Shown: piece after piece, positions 1 to 6,223 of the stretch
Numbering within the stretch: the stretch's first letter is position 1
How the letters are laid out: each line of letters opens with the position of its first letter
Source of the DNA: Thermoanaerobaculia bacterium
GTDB taxonomy: Bacteria; Acidobacteriota; Thermoanaerobaculia; Multivoradales; UBA5704
Assembly: GCA_025937035.1 (NCBI GenBank)
Contig: JAICSG010000068.1
Location: 1 to 10,768 of the forward strand
Length of the DNA stretch: 10,768 nt
Direction of reading: 5' to 3'
The notes under the pieces: model-generated
What the model saw: the letters and a program-made list of their open reading frames with translations, nothing else
Database searches by the model: none
Told to the model about the DNA's origin: nothing
Position numbers and translations under genes: made by a program

Positions 1-230
1 GAGAGGCGGAAGCGGGAGCCCAGCCGCTGATTCTCGGGATGGGCGATGAGGATGATGTCGGCCTCGGTCTCGACCTGGCCGAAGGGGTGGCTTCCCCGGT
101 CCCGGGTGGCCCCCTCGAACGTCTGGGTCATCCCGCTCTCGTGGACCGGGGACAGATCGATGTCGTCGGTATCCGAGTCCCCCCGGGACTGCAGAATGTT
201 GCGGGAGTCAGAGCGATGCCGTTCGTCCAT
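1..230 (-). CDS. N-terminal part of a probable FHA-domain protein (cut by left edge)
   Basis: The gene starts at an ATG at 230-228 and runs off the left edge after 76 codons. An in-frame stop lies upstream with no other start codon in between, so this start is forced, although the ribosome site is weak. Residues 1-55 are polar, rich in Asp, Ser, Arg and Thr, and look disordered. From about residue 58 a hydrophobic strand (ADIILIAHP) is followed by NQRLGSRFRL, which resembles the first two strands of a forkhead-associated (FHA) phosphothreonine-binding domain, where a small-residue turn and xFxL precede the IGR motif. The IGR and SxxH motifs that would prove this lie outside the window. In many bacteria such an N-terminal FHA domain precedes a GGDEF or another signalling domain, but nothing here shows which. 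The gene follows proline dehydrogenase by 78 bp on the same strand. The reading frame is likely real; the FHA assignment is tentative. Confidence 0.55.
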   Translation of the reverse strand, partial: MDERHRSDSRNILQSRGDSDTDDIDLSPVHESGMTQTFEGATRDRGSHPFGQVETEADIILIAHPENQRLGSRFRL

Positions 231-272
231 GGCTTCGGCGGCGGACCTGAAAAAGCGATCAGGTTGTAAAAA

Positions 273-301
273 AGCGTATCACCGGACCGGGAGAGCGTCA
301 A
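273..301 (-). promoter_or_regulatory. possible sigma-70 promoter for the FHA-like gene
   Basis: On the minus strand TTGACG (301-296) and TACGCT (278-273) are separated by 17 bp. The -35 matches the consensus at five of six positions; the -10 matches at three, including the key T-A...T. Transcription would start near 266, about 36 nt before the ATG at 230. It lies just past the proline dehydrogenase stop codon, so the FHA-like gene could have its own promoter. The match is weak and could be chance. Confidence 0.25.
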
Positions 302-308
302 ACCGGCG

Positions 309-1205
309 CTATTTCCCGGCCATCATCGCTTTCAGTACGTGGCGGGCCACCTCGGGGTTTTCCCGCAGGCGGCGGATCGAATAGGGGTACCAGTCGCGTC
401 CGTAGGGAACGTAGACGCGCAGCCGGTGCCCCGCCTCGATGAGGATGCGGCGCATCTCCTCGTCCACCCCGAGCAGCATCTGGAACTCGTACTGGTCGCG
501 GGTCAGGCCGTGCCTGTCGATCAGGGCCGAGGCGGCGCAGGTCAGGTATTCGTCGTGGGTGGCGATGCCGACGTAGACCCCCTGGGTGAAGAGCTTGTCG
601 AGCGCCTGGACGTAGTTGTGGCGCACCGTCTCGTACCCCTTCCAGGCGATCCGGCGGGGCTCGACGTAGATCCCCTTGCAGAGGCGGACGCTCGCCCCCT
701 TGGGCAGCTCCTCGATGTCGCGCAGGGTGCGGCGCATGTAGGCCTGGAGGACGACCCCCAGGTTGCCGTGGAGGGCGTGGAGCTCGCGGTAGATGCGGAG
801 GGTGGCGTCCGTCGTCGTGTGGTCTTCCATGTCGATGCGGACGAAGTTGCCGAACCGCTTGGCGGTCTCGACGATGCGGGCGACGTTGTCGCGGCAGAAC
901 CCCTCGTCGATCTTCAGCCCCAGCATGGTGAGCTTGATCGATACGTTGGAGTCGATCTTCTCGCGGTCGATGGCCTCGAAGACCCGCAGGTACTCCTCGA
1001 CGAAGGCGGTCGCCTTCCCCCGCTCGCTCACCTCCTCGCCGAGCACGTCGAGAGTGGCCATGGCTCCCTGCTGGTTGAGGTTCCGGATGACGCGGATGGC
1101 GTCGTCGAGGCTCTCCCCCGCGACGTAGCGCGAGGCCACCCGGCCGACGATGGGCTTCGGCACGGCGGGGAGGCCGGTGACCAGCATGCGGTTGAACACA
1201 CTCAT
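309..1205 (-). CDS. proline dehydrogenase (monofunctional, FAD-dependent)
   Basis: The 298-residue protein oxidises L-proline to delta-1-pyrroline-5-carboxylate and passes electrons from FAD to the quinone pool, the first step of proline catabolism. It has the full series of (beta/alpha)8-barrel motifs of the PRODH family: SIKLTMLG (89-96), RIDMED (123-128), QAYMRRT (154-160), RLCKGIY (174-180), ATHD (215-218), FQMLLG (241-246), VYVPYG (264-269) and YSIRRLREN (275-283), whose paired Arg278/Arg279 bind the proline carboxylate in characterised members. The length fits the short monofunctional enzyme rather than bifunctional PutA, and no P5C dehydrogenase gene is in view. The ATG at 1205 is chosen over in-frame starts up to 1229 because GGAGGGAGG sits 5 nt upstream of it. 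The gene lies 46 bp after the diiron protein gene on the same strand, so both are probably on one transcript. Confidence 0.95.
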   Translation of the reverse strand: MSVFNRMLVTGLPAVPKPIVGRVASRYVAGESLDDAIRVIRNLNQQGAMATLDVLGEEVSERGKATAFVEEYLRVFEAIDREKIDSNVSIKLTMLGLKIDEGFCRDNVARIVETAKRFGNFVRIDMEDHTTTDATLRIYRELHALHGNLGVVLQAYMRRTLRDIEELPKGASVRLCKGIYVEPRRIAWKGYETVRHNYVQALDKLFTQGVYVGIATHDEYLTCAASALIDRHGLTRDQYEFQMLLGVDEEMRRILIEAGHRLRVYVPYGRDWYPYSIRRLRENPEVARHVLKAMMAGK

Positions 1206-1251
1206 CAGGGCCTCCCTCCGGGGCGGCAAACAAGGAAATGAAATGTCTCGA

Positions 1252-2595
1252 TCAGGCGACGGGTTGGGCCGTGGCCTCGGAAGCCGTCACCGCGGCGGGC
1301 TCATCCTGCACCCAGCGCACCGACTTCGAGCAGGGGCAGGCGCCGGCGACGCGGCGCAGGGCCGGCATCCGGCTGGAGGCCTGCTCGAGGGTCATCGTCC
1401 CGGCCTCCACCGCCAGGAGCGCGTCCGCGTAGTCCTTGTAGTCGCGGCTGGCGCGATAGGACTCCGGCAGCACGCGCACGAGGTGCTGGAGGTAATCGTG
1501 GGCGGAGGTGAAGGTCTCCCCCTGGGAGCCGGTCATCTTGAACGCCGGCATGCCGCGGCGGCGGAAGAAGTCGGCATGAGGCATGTGGAGGAGGTCCTCC
1601 CGGCGCACCCCCTCGACGGTCTCGCCGGCCAGGATGCGGTCGAGGACGGCCTCGGACTCGCCGTGGGTCAGGTTCTCCAGGCGGGCGCGCAGGTAGCGCA
1701 GGTTGAGGTCGCGCACCAGCTTCTCGACCTCGCGGTAGTACTGCCGCTGGGCCTCGGCGTTCTTCATCGGCTTGAGGCCGAGGCGGACGTTGGTGCCGCC
1801 GCCGCGCTCGTCGCCGAACATCTCGAGGCCGCGGGGCAGCCACTTGTTGATCGTCTTCTGCAGGACCTCCATGGTGACGAAGGTCTCCCCCTTGGCGGCG
1901 GCGGTGGCGAAGCGGCGCATCGGCACCACCCCGGCGGCGAGGTGGAAGGCCTCCTCGCGCAGCATCTGGGGCATGCTCTCGGCCATCGGCTGGTAGGCCG
2001 AGATCTTCTGCATCTGGAGCTGGTACTTGCCGACCCGGTCGATCAGGGCGCAGAAGACGACGTTGTCGACGAAGGAGTCGAAGTCGATGTTGAAGGCGCC
2101 CAGCACGTGGGAGCCGGTGTTCATGGAGAGGATGTCGTCGATGACGTCCGAGGTGGAGTCCTTGGAGACCGAGCTCCAGTCGTCCTCGGCGAGCAGGTGG
2201 AGCATCTGGTAGCCGTGGCGGAGCTCCTCGGCCATCATGCGGAGGATCCAGAACTGCTCCTCCTCTTCCTGGGCGCGGGCGAGCGTGAGGCGGTGCTGCT
2301 GGATGGAGCCGAACTCGGTGGAGGCCTGGGCGCGGATAGCGCCGAAGAGGTGGTGGGCCGACTCTTCCGGCAGCTCGGAGGCCTTCTTCGCCTTCGGCTT
2401 CCCCTTCATGTCGCCGCACTCGACCTCGGCGCACATCCCCATCTCGCGGTAGGCGCAGAGCTGGAAGGTCTGGTCGTTGGGGAAGTGCTTGTCCCAGTTC
2501 TCGATCAGGAAGTCGTAATCCGGCAGGAAGACGTCCTTCCAGCGCAGGACGGCCTCGTGGTATTTCTTCGGCAGGGTGGTGGTCTTCACGCTCAT
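1252..2595 (-). CDS. ferritin-like diiron protein, phenylacetate epoxidase PaaA/PaaC family
   Basis: The 447-residue soluble protein has a ferritin-like four-helix core with the diiron pattern of phenylacetyl-CoA epoxidase subunits: Glu94 in TEFGSIQQH, then MAEELRHGYQML with E124xxH127, a long linking helix (about 172-200), and MLREEAFHLAAG with E215xxH218. The EELRHGYQM helix is very typical of PaaA, the catalytic subunit that epoxidises the ring of phenylacetyl-CoA. However, it is longer than PaaA (roughly 310 residues), having an extra N-terminal part (1-75, with Cys47, Cys55 and Cys60) and a C-terminal extension (about 280-447) ending in a CPC pair (Cys420, Cys422). None of the paaBCDE genes is adjacent, so the substrate is unknown. 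The ATG at 2595 has GAGGAG upstream at good spacing. It lies 46 bp from both neighbours, between the GNAT and proline dehydrogenase genes. A diiron oxygenase of the PaaA superfamily is well supported; a phenylacetate role is not. Confidence 0.8.
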   Translation of the reverse strand: MSVKTTTLPKKYHEAVLRWKDVFLPDYDFLIENWDKHFPNDQTFQLCAYREMGMCAEVECGDMKGKPKAKKASELPEESAHHLFGAIRAQASTEFGSIQQHRLTLARAQEEEEQFWILRMMAEELRHGYQMLHLLAEDDWSSVSKDSTSDVIDDILSMNTGSHVLGAFNIDFDSFVDNVVFCALIDRVGKYQLQMQKISAYQPMAESMPQMLREEAFHLAAGVVPMRRFATAAAKGETFVTMEVLQKTINKWLPRGLEMFGDERGGGTNVRLGLKPMKNAEAQRQYYREVEKLVRDLNLRYLRARLENLTHGESEAVLDRILAGETVEGVRREDLLHMPHADFFRRRGMPAFKMTGSQGETFTSAHDYLQHLVRVLPESYRASRDYKDYADALLAVEAGTMTLEQASSRMPALRRVAGACPCSKSVRWVQDEPAAVTASEATAQPVA

Positions 2596-2622
2596 CCCGA
2601 TGTCTCTCCTCGCCCTATCTAT

Positions 2623-2648
2623 CCGCCTTTATAGGCCGCCTTTACAGG
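2623..2648. repeat. 13-bp tandem repeat over the GNAT stop codon
   Basis: CCGCCTTTATAGG (2623-2635) is followed directly by CCGCCTTTACAGG (2636-2648), matching at 12 of 13 positions. The second unit contains the stop codon of the acetyltransferase (2644-2642). It looks like a small slippage duplication at the gene end. No function is evident. Confidence 0.7.
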
Positions 2649-3094
2649 GTCTTCACGAACGGCCGCATCGTCGATGGCTCGAACCCCAGCGCGGTGAAGA
2701 AGCTGCGGATGTCCCCCTGCTTCTCCTCGTCCACCAGGGTGCGCACGCTGTGGGCGCCCCGCTGGCGGAAGTGCTCCAGGATGGCCTCGGCGAGGTGGCG
2801 GCCGATCGCCTTGCCCCGGTAGGCCGGATCGACCCCCAGGACCTCGATCCAGCCGGTCGGCTCCTCGAGGCCGAACTCGCCGGAGCGCACCTCGCCCAGC
2901 ATGAACCCCGCGACCTTGCCGTCGATCTCGGCCACGACGGACGATTCGGGGTCCCGCCGTAAGTAGTAACCGATCTGGCGCTCCCAAACTTCCGGCCGGT
3001 ACCGGCCGCTGATCTTCTCGTCGATGGCGACGATGTCGCTGATGTCCAGCTCGTCGAGCGGACGGATGCGGACCCCGGGCGTGGTTTCAGTCAT
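2642..3094 (-). CDS. GNAT-family N-acetyltransferase
   Basis: The 150-residue single-domain protein has the GNAT fold. The key evidence is motif A: strand WIEVLGVDPAYRG (82-94) followed by the acetyl-CoA pyrophosphate loop R93-G-K-A-I-G98 and helix RHLAEAILEHFRQRG. Later, VRTLVDEEKQGDIRSFFTALGFEP (117-140) is the usual motif B, in which a residue on the last helix leads to the F-x-x-x-GFE ending. It transfers an acetyl group to an amine, but neither a RimI-type (ribosomal protein) nor a small-molecule substrate can be read from the sequence. The ATG at 3094 is the only in-frame start in the region. It has no clear Shine-Dalgarno sequence, which is unusual next to its well-equipped neighbours. 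The gene is the first of a probable operon with the diiron protein and proline dehydrogenase. Confidence 0.9.
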   Translation of the reverse strand: MTETTPGVRIRPLDELDISDIVAIDEKISGRYRPEVWERQIGYYLRRDPESSVVAEIDGKVAGFMLGEVRSGEFGLEEPTGWIEVLGVDPAYRGKAIGRHLAEAILEHFRQRGAHSVRTLVDEEKQGDIRSFFTALGFEPSTMRPFVKTL

Positions 3095-3119
3095 GTCTTG
3101 GATTTGGGAAAGGACGGCA

Positions 3120-3141
3120 CCTTGTGATGCCCGTCACAAGG
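3120..3141. promoter_or_regulatory. perfect dyad with CRP-type TGTGA-N6-TCACA core
   Basis: CCTTGTGA (3120-3127) and TCACAAGG (3134-3141) are perfect 8-bp inverted arms around the 6-nt centre TGCCCG. The core is the half-site pair and spacing recognised by CRP-type regulators of the CRP/FNR family. Its centre lies 36 nt before the GNAT start codon and it covers the predicted transcription start (about 3139). That position suits an operator for a repressor, or an RNA hairpin at the 5' end of the operon mRNA, better than a classical activator site at -41 or -61. Confidence 0.5.
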
Positions 3142-3145
3142 CGGC

Positions 3146-3174
3146 ATTCTAGCGGGTCGGGGGGGCGGGCGCAA
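3146..3174 (-). promoter_or_regulatory. probable sigma-70 promoter of the GNAT operon
   Basis: On the minus strand TAGAAT (3151-3146) matches the -10 consensus at five of six positions. It is preceded at 17 bp by TTGCGC (3174-3169), a poor -35 with three of six matches. The start would fall near 3139, giving a leader of about 45 nt. The spacer is almost pure C on this strand. The weak -35 would be consistent with a promoter that needs help or control, and a perfect dyad lies directly downstream. Confidence 0.4.
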
Positions 3175-3202
3175 AGGGGTGCTGCGGGGCTCCTGAGCGC
3201 CG

Positions 3203-3345
3203 CCCGCCCGGGCATGAATGCCCGGGCTACGATTCAACCGAAAAGCCGGGTGAACCCGGCTCCTGGAGGAGCGGCTCTGACTTCGGAGCCGGCTTCAGCC
3301 GGCTTTTCGTTTTCCCTGTAGCCCGGGCATTCATGCCCGGGCGGG
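3203..3345. repeat. nested REP/BIME-like palindrome: two inverted GTAG-led hairpins around two smaller ones
   Basis: The outer arms 3203-3230 and 3318-3345 are perfect 28-bp inverted repeats. Each is itself a hairpin with 9-bp stem GCCCGGGCA/TGCCCGGGC (3206-3227 and 3321-3342). Read outward from the centre, each hairpin begins with GTAG (3318-3321, and 3230-3227 on the minus strand). GTAG followed by a GC-rich palindrome is the known architecture of REP sequences, and an inverted REP pair is a BIME. Between them lie two 7-bp hairpins, 3244-3261 and 3287-3304, also inverted to each other, within 28-nt units matching at 25 positions. The element sits between the S9 peptidase stop (3371) and the GNAT promoter, a usual REP location that may protect or end the peptidase mRNA. 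No RAYT transposase gene is in the window. Confidence 0.8.
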
Positions 3346-3370
3346 ACCGGCGAAAGCCCCCTTGCTCCTC

Positions 3371-5566
3371 TCACGGCACGTCGTAGGTATCCACCTTCTT
3401 TCCCTGCAGATACTTGTCCATCCAGGCCACGATGTGGCGCAGGCGCTCGACGCGGTGCCAGGGCTGGCCGGAGCGGGAGAGCTCGTGGCTCTCGCCGGGG
3501 AAGCGCACCATCACCACCGGCTTGTGGAGGTACTTGAGGGCGCGGAACATCTGCTCGCCGCCCGAGGTGGGGGGCGTGCGGTAGTCGGCCTCCCCCTCGA
3601 TCAGCATGAGCGGCGTGGTGACGTTCTTCACGTAGGTGATCGGCGAGCGGCGGGCGTAGTCCTGCGGGTCCTCCCAGGGGGCGCCGCGGAACCAGGTCGG
3701 GCGGAAGAGGGTGAAGTCCGCCGTGTACCAGAAGGCCGACCAGTCGGAGATCGAGCGCTGGGCGGCCGCGGCGGCGAAACGGTGGTCCTGGGTGACGATC
3801 CAGTTGGTCAGGATGCCGCCGCCGCTCCCGCCGGTCACCCCCAGGCGCTTGGGATCGGCGATCCCCCGCTTGACCATCTCGTCCACGCCGGCCAGGAGGT
3901 CCTTGGCGTCGTCGCCCGGGAAGTTGTACTGGATGATGTTGCCGAACCGCTGGCCGTAGGTCGAGCTCCCCCGGGGGTTCGGATAGAGCACCACGTACCC
4001 CTTGGCGGCCATCCACTGCATCTCGTGGAAGAAGGTGTAGCCGTAGGCCGAGTGGGGCCCGCCGTGGATGTTGAGGATCAGCGGGTACTTCTTCCCCGCC
4101 TCATAGGTCGGCGGCTTCTGCACGAAGGCATGGATCTCCTCCCCGTCGAAGCTCTTGTAGGTGATCTCCTCGGGCGCCGTGAGATCGAGCTGGTCGAAGA
4201 GCTCCTGATTGGGATGGGCGATCGGGGTCAGGCGGCCGGTGGCGGTGTCGAGCGAGTAGAGGTCGCCGAGCACCGTGGGGGTCGAGATCACCAGGGCCAG
4301 GCGCGAGCCGTCCGGAGTGGCGGAGTAGGTGACGATCTCGTGGTCCCCTTTCGTGAGGGGGGTGGCCGCGCCGGTCTGGGCGTCGAAACGGACCAGGTTG
4401 CTCCGGCCGCGCTCCGCCACCACGGTGATGAGGGAGCGGCCGTCGCCGGTCCAGACGACCGGCTGGGGATCGTCGCCGCGGGGGGCGTGCTGGTCGGACC
4501 CGAGCCCCTCGTTGGGGTCCGCGTCGAGATTCGCCGTCAGGCTCCGCGGGTGAGGATCCGCCGCGACGTCCAGCACGAAGAGGTCCGGCTGGTTGTAGGA
4601 GCGGTCCGGCTTGACGTTGGCGGTCCCGGCGCCGCCGATCCTCCGGCCGTCGGGTGAGAGCGCGGTTTCCTGGAAGCCGCCGTCGAAGCCGAGGACGTGG
4701 CGGCTCTCCCCGCCGCCGGCCGGCACGGCGTAGAGGTCGGCGTGGGGCTCCGAGTAGTAGGGCTCCTTGTCGTGCTGGGAGCCGTAGTAGAGGGTCGAGC
4801 CGTCGGGCGACCAGAACGCGGCGCCTTCCCGGAATTCCCCCGTGGTGAGCTGCTTCGGCTCCGGAGGAGTGGTGAAGCCGCCCGAGGGGACCGCCACGGC
4901 CCAGATGTGGGCCGGACGGGCGGTGTCGTCATAGCCGCTGCCGTTCATGCGGTACCGCGCCTGGGTGATCACCCGCACGTCGCTCTCATGCTCCTCCTCG
5001 GCCTTCTTCTCGTCCCCCTTCCCCCCTTCCGGGGGCTTGCCCTTCGCCCGCCACTTCCTGACCTCCTTCTCGTTCATCGTGCTCGCGAAGGCGATCGTCC
5101 GGCTGTCCGGGGACCAGAGCGGATTGCCGGCCCCCTGCGGCAGATCGGTCAGGGCCACCGCCTCGCCCCCCTGCGTGGACATCAGGTAGATCTGGGGCGG
5201 CTGCCCCTTGCCGTCCTTCTGGACCGCGCGGACGAAGGCGAGCCGCTTGCCGTCCGGCGACCAGCGGGGGGAGGAGTCGGCCGGACCGCTGGTGAAGGGG
5301 CGCGGCGGCTCACTGCCGTCCGTGGGCACGATCCAGAGGGAGGTGTCGTAGCCGTCTTTCTTCTCGTTGACGGTCACGCGGACATAGACCACCTGCCGGC
5401 CGTCCGGCGAGATCCGCGGATCGGCGGTCCAGACGAATTTGAAGAGGTCGGTCTCGGTGATGGGCCGCCTGGCGGCGGAGGCGATCTGAGAGGCCGTGAG
5501 GAGAAGGGCGGCGACGAGGGCCGCCGCGGCGCGCGGGCCGCGGAGACTGCGGAGAATGGACTGCAT
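3371..5566 (-). CDS. secreted S9-family (prolyl oligopeptidase / acylaminoacyl peptidase-like) serine peptidase
   Basis: The 731-residue exported peptidase would trim short peptides from their N-terminal side, as S9 family members do. A signal peptide covers about 1-31 (RSLRGPR, a hydrophobic stretch, then ASA before ARRP). Residues 40-450 form a beta-propeller marked by repeated SPDG-type turns (52, 103, 152, 253, 304, 418). The C-terminal alpha/beta hydrolase domain has the oxyanion HGGP (501-504), the nucleophile elbow GGSGGG with Ser581, Asp661 in GEADYRTPP and His694 in GESHE, so the triad is intact. A charged Lys/Glu-rich loop (about 165-197) interrupts the propeller. I chose the ATG at 5566 over a TTG one codon earlier: GGAGGAG at 5580-5574 lies 7 nt before the ATG. 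Release or uptake of amino acids, including proline, would fit the nearby proline dehydrogenase, but that link is inference. The exact S9 subfamily is not fixed. Confidence 0.93.
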   Translation of the reverse strand: MQSILRSLRGPRAAAALVAALLLTASQIASAARRPITETDLFKFVWTADPRISPDGRQVVYVRVTVNEKKDGYDTSLWIVPTDGSEPPRPFTSGPADSSPRWSPDGKRLAFVRAVQKDGKGQPPQIYLMSTQGGEAVALTDLPQGAGNPLWSPDSRTIAFASTMNEKEVRKWRAKGKPPEGGKGDEKKAEEEHESDVRVITQARYRMNGSGYDDTARPAHIWAVAVPSGGFTTPPEPKQLTTGEFREGAAFWSPDGSTLYYGSQHDKEPYYSEPHADLYAVPAGGGESRHVLGFDGGFQETALSPDGRRIGGAGTANVKPDRSYNQPDLFVLDVAADPHPRSLTANLDADPNEGLGSDQHAPRGDDPQPVVWTGDGRSLITVVAERGRSNLVRFDAQTGAATPLTKGDHEIVTYSATPDGSRLALVISTPTVLGDLYSLDTATGRLTPIAHPNQELFDQLDLTAPEEITYKSFDGEEIHAFVQKPPTYEAGKKYPLILNIHGGPHSAYGYTFFHEMQWMAAKGYVVLYPNPRGSSTYGQRFGNIIQYNFPGDDAKDLLAGVDEMVKRGIADPKRLGVTGGSGGGILTNWIVTQDHRFAAAAAQRSISDWSAFWYTADFTLFRPTWFRGAPWEDPQDYARRSPITYVKNVTTPLMLIEGEADYRTPPTSGGEQMFRALKYLHKPVVMVRFPGESHELSRSGQPWHRVERLRHIVAWMDKYLQGKKVDTYDVP

Positions 5567-5573
5567 CAATGGG

Positions 5574-5598
5574 CTCCTCCAGGGTTGGACACAACCCT
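5574..5598 (-). promoter_or_regulatory. ribosome site of the S9 gene abutting a 7-bp hairpin
   Basis: The strong Shine-Dalgarno GGAGGAG (5580-5574) is preceded without any gap by a hairpin of stem AGGGTTG/CAACCCT with a 4-nt loop (5598-5581). A stem next to, but not covering, the ribosome site can stabilise or modulate the mRNA start. No riboswitch class is recognisable. Confidence 0.45.
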
Positions 5599-5623
5599 AT
5601 TCTTACCGAATCCGGAGCCGGAA

Positions 5624-5663
5624 GTGGCCCCTCCCTCTCGATCATTGAAGAGGGAGGGGCCAC
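5624..5663. terminator. 15-bp perfect hairpin between Cys-rich and S9 genes (possible terminator or attenuator)
   Basis: The arms 5624-5638 and 5649-5663 are perfect 15-bp complements (GTGGCCCCTCCCTCT and its reverse complement) around a 10-nt loop. It lies 15 bp past the stop codon of the minus-strand Cys-rich gene and about 58 bp before the S9 start. There is no U-tract after the stem on either strand, so a standard intrinsic terminator is not proven. It may be a Rho-assisted terminator, an mRNA-end stabiliser or an attenuator. Confidence 0.45.
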
Positions 5664-5677
5664 CCAGGGAGGGAAGA

Positions 5678-6160
5678 TCAGACCGGGCAGGAGGGGTGGA
5701 CGGCACACCAGTGGAGGACACCGTCACAACTGGCGTAGCAGTTGTTGACGGAGAAGCAGTCGCTGGTGCCGGAGCAGGACACCCGGGAGCCGTTCGAGCA
5801 GGTCACCGTGGTGGAGCAGCCCGTGGGGCAGGTGGGGCAGCTGAGCGTCCCCGTGTCCGTGCCGGTGCAATACCCCTGTTGGCCGGCGGAGCAGTTGGAA
5901 TCGACCGCGCTGGAGGAGGTCCCGGTGCAGGTCCGCGTCGTGTTGTCCCAGCAGTGGGCGATGGAGGACGACTTGACGTTGAGCCGGTGCCCCCGGGCCG
6001 CGACGTCCTGTGCCTGCGGCTGGGCCGCGACCGGAGGCGCGGGCGCGAAGATCGCGGCCCAGGCCGCCGCCGCGGAATCCTCCGGGGAGGCCGCGTGGGC
6101 GGGAAGAGAACAGACTGCCAGAATCAGAAGCGCCGATCCGAAAACCAGTCCTTTTTTCAT
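5678..6160 (-). CDS. secreted cysteine-rich protein of unknown function
   Basis: The 160-residue protein opens with a clear Sec signal peptide: MKKG, a hydrophobic core, then AHA before ASP, with predicted cleavage near 23/24. The Cys at 17 is preceded by LAV, which does not make a convincing lipobox. An Ala/Pro-rich spacer (about 24-56) leads to a region with 14 cysteines at 70, 78, 90, 98, 108, 111, 115, 121, 129, 135, 141, 145, 152 and 158. It contains recurring CTGT/CSGT blocks (twice and once), a CPTCPTGC cluster and much Thr, Ser and Gly. An even number of cysteines and export suggest a disulfide-bonded extracellular protein. No catalytic motif is recognised. The ATG has GGAGGA at ideal spacing. 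It lies between the thioesterase and peptidase genes, and its 63-bp AT-rich upstream gap suggests separate control. A peptidase target or inhibitor, a surface protein or a toxin-like peptide are all open. Confidence 0.85.
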   Translation of the reverse strand: MKKGLVFGSALLILAVCSLPAHAASPEDSAAAAWAAIFAPAPPVAAQPQAQDVAARGHRLNVKSSSIAHCWDNTTRTCTGTSSSAVDSNCSAGQQGYCTGTDTGTLSCPTCPTGCSTTVTCSNGSRVSCSGTSDCFSVNNCYASCDGVLHWCAVHPSCPV

Positions 6161-6181
6161 ATCCTATCCTCCATAGAAGGC

Positions 6182-6210
6182 AAGATAAGATACTTCAAAA
6201 TTTCAATGAA
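6182..6210 (-). promoter_or_regulatory. possible promoter of the Cys-rich gene in an AT-rich gap
   Basis: The 63-bp gap 6161-6223 is strikingly AT-rich for this window. On the minus strand TATCTT (6187-6182, four of six matches to the -10) follows TTCATT (6210-6205, three of six to the -35) at 17 bp. The start would lie near 6175, just before the GGAGGA ribosome site. The base composition supports a promoter here more than the weak hexamers do. Confidence 0.3.
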
Positions 6211-6223
6211 AAGAAGAGGCTGT

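Noticed and set aside
1150..2634. A 494-codon plus-strand open frame
   Set aside because: It is antisense to the diiron protein gene, has a biased Leu/Gly/Val/His composition and shows no recognisable motif.
3203..3345. The large palindrome as a MITE or insertion sequence remnant
   Set aside because: No target-site duplication was found flanking the arms, and each arm is itself a GTAG-led hairpin, which fits REP/BIME better than terminal repeats of a transposon.
6107..6145. A lipoprotein signal in the Cys-rich protein (Cys17)
   Set aside because: The residues before the Cys are LAV, and Val at -1 is not accepted in a normal lipobox. A standard signal peptidase I site (AHA) follows a few residues later.
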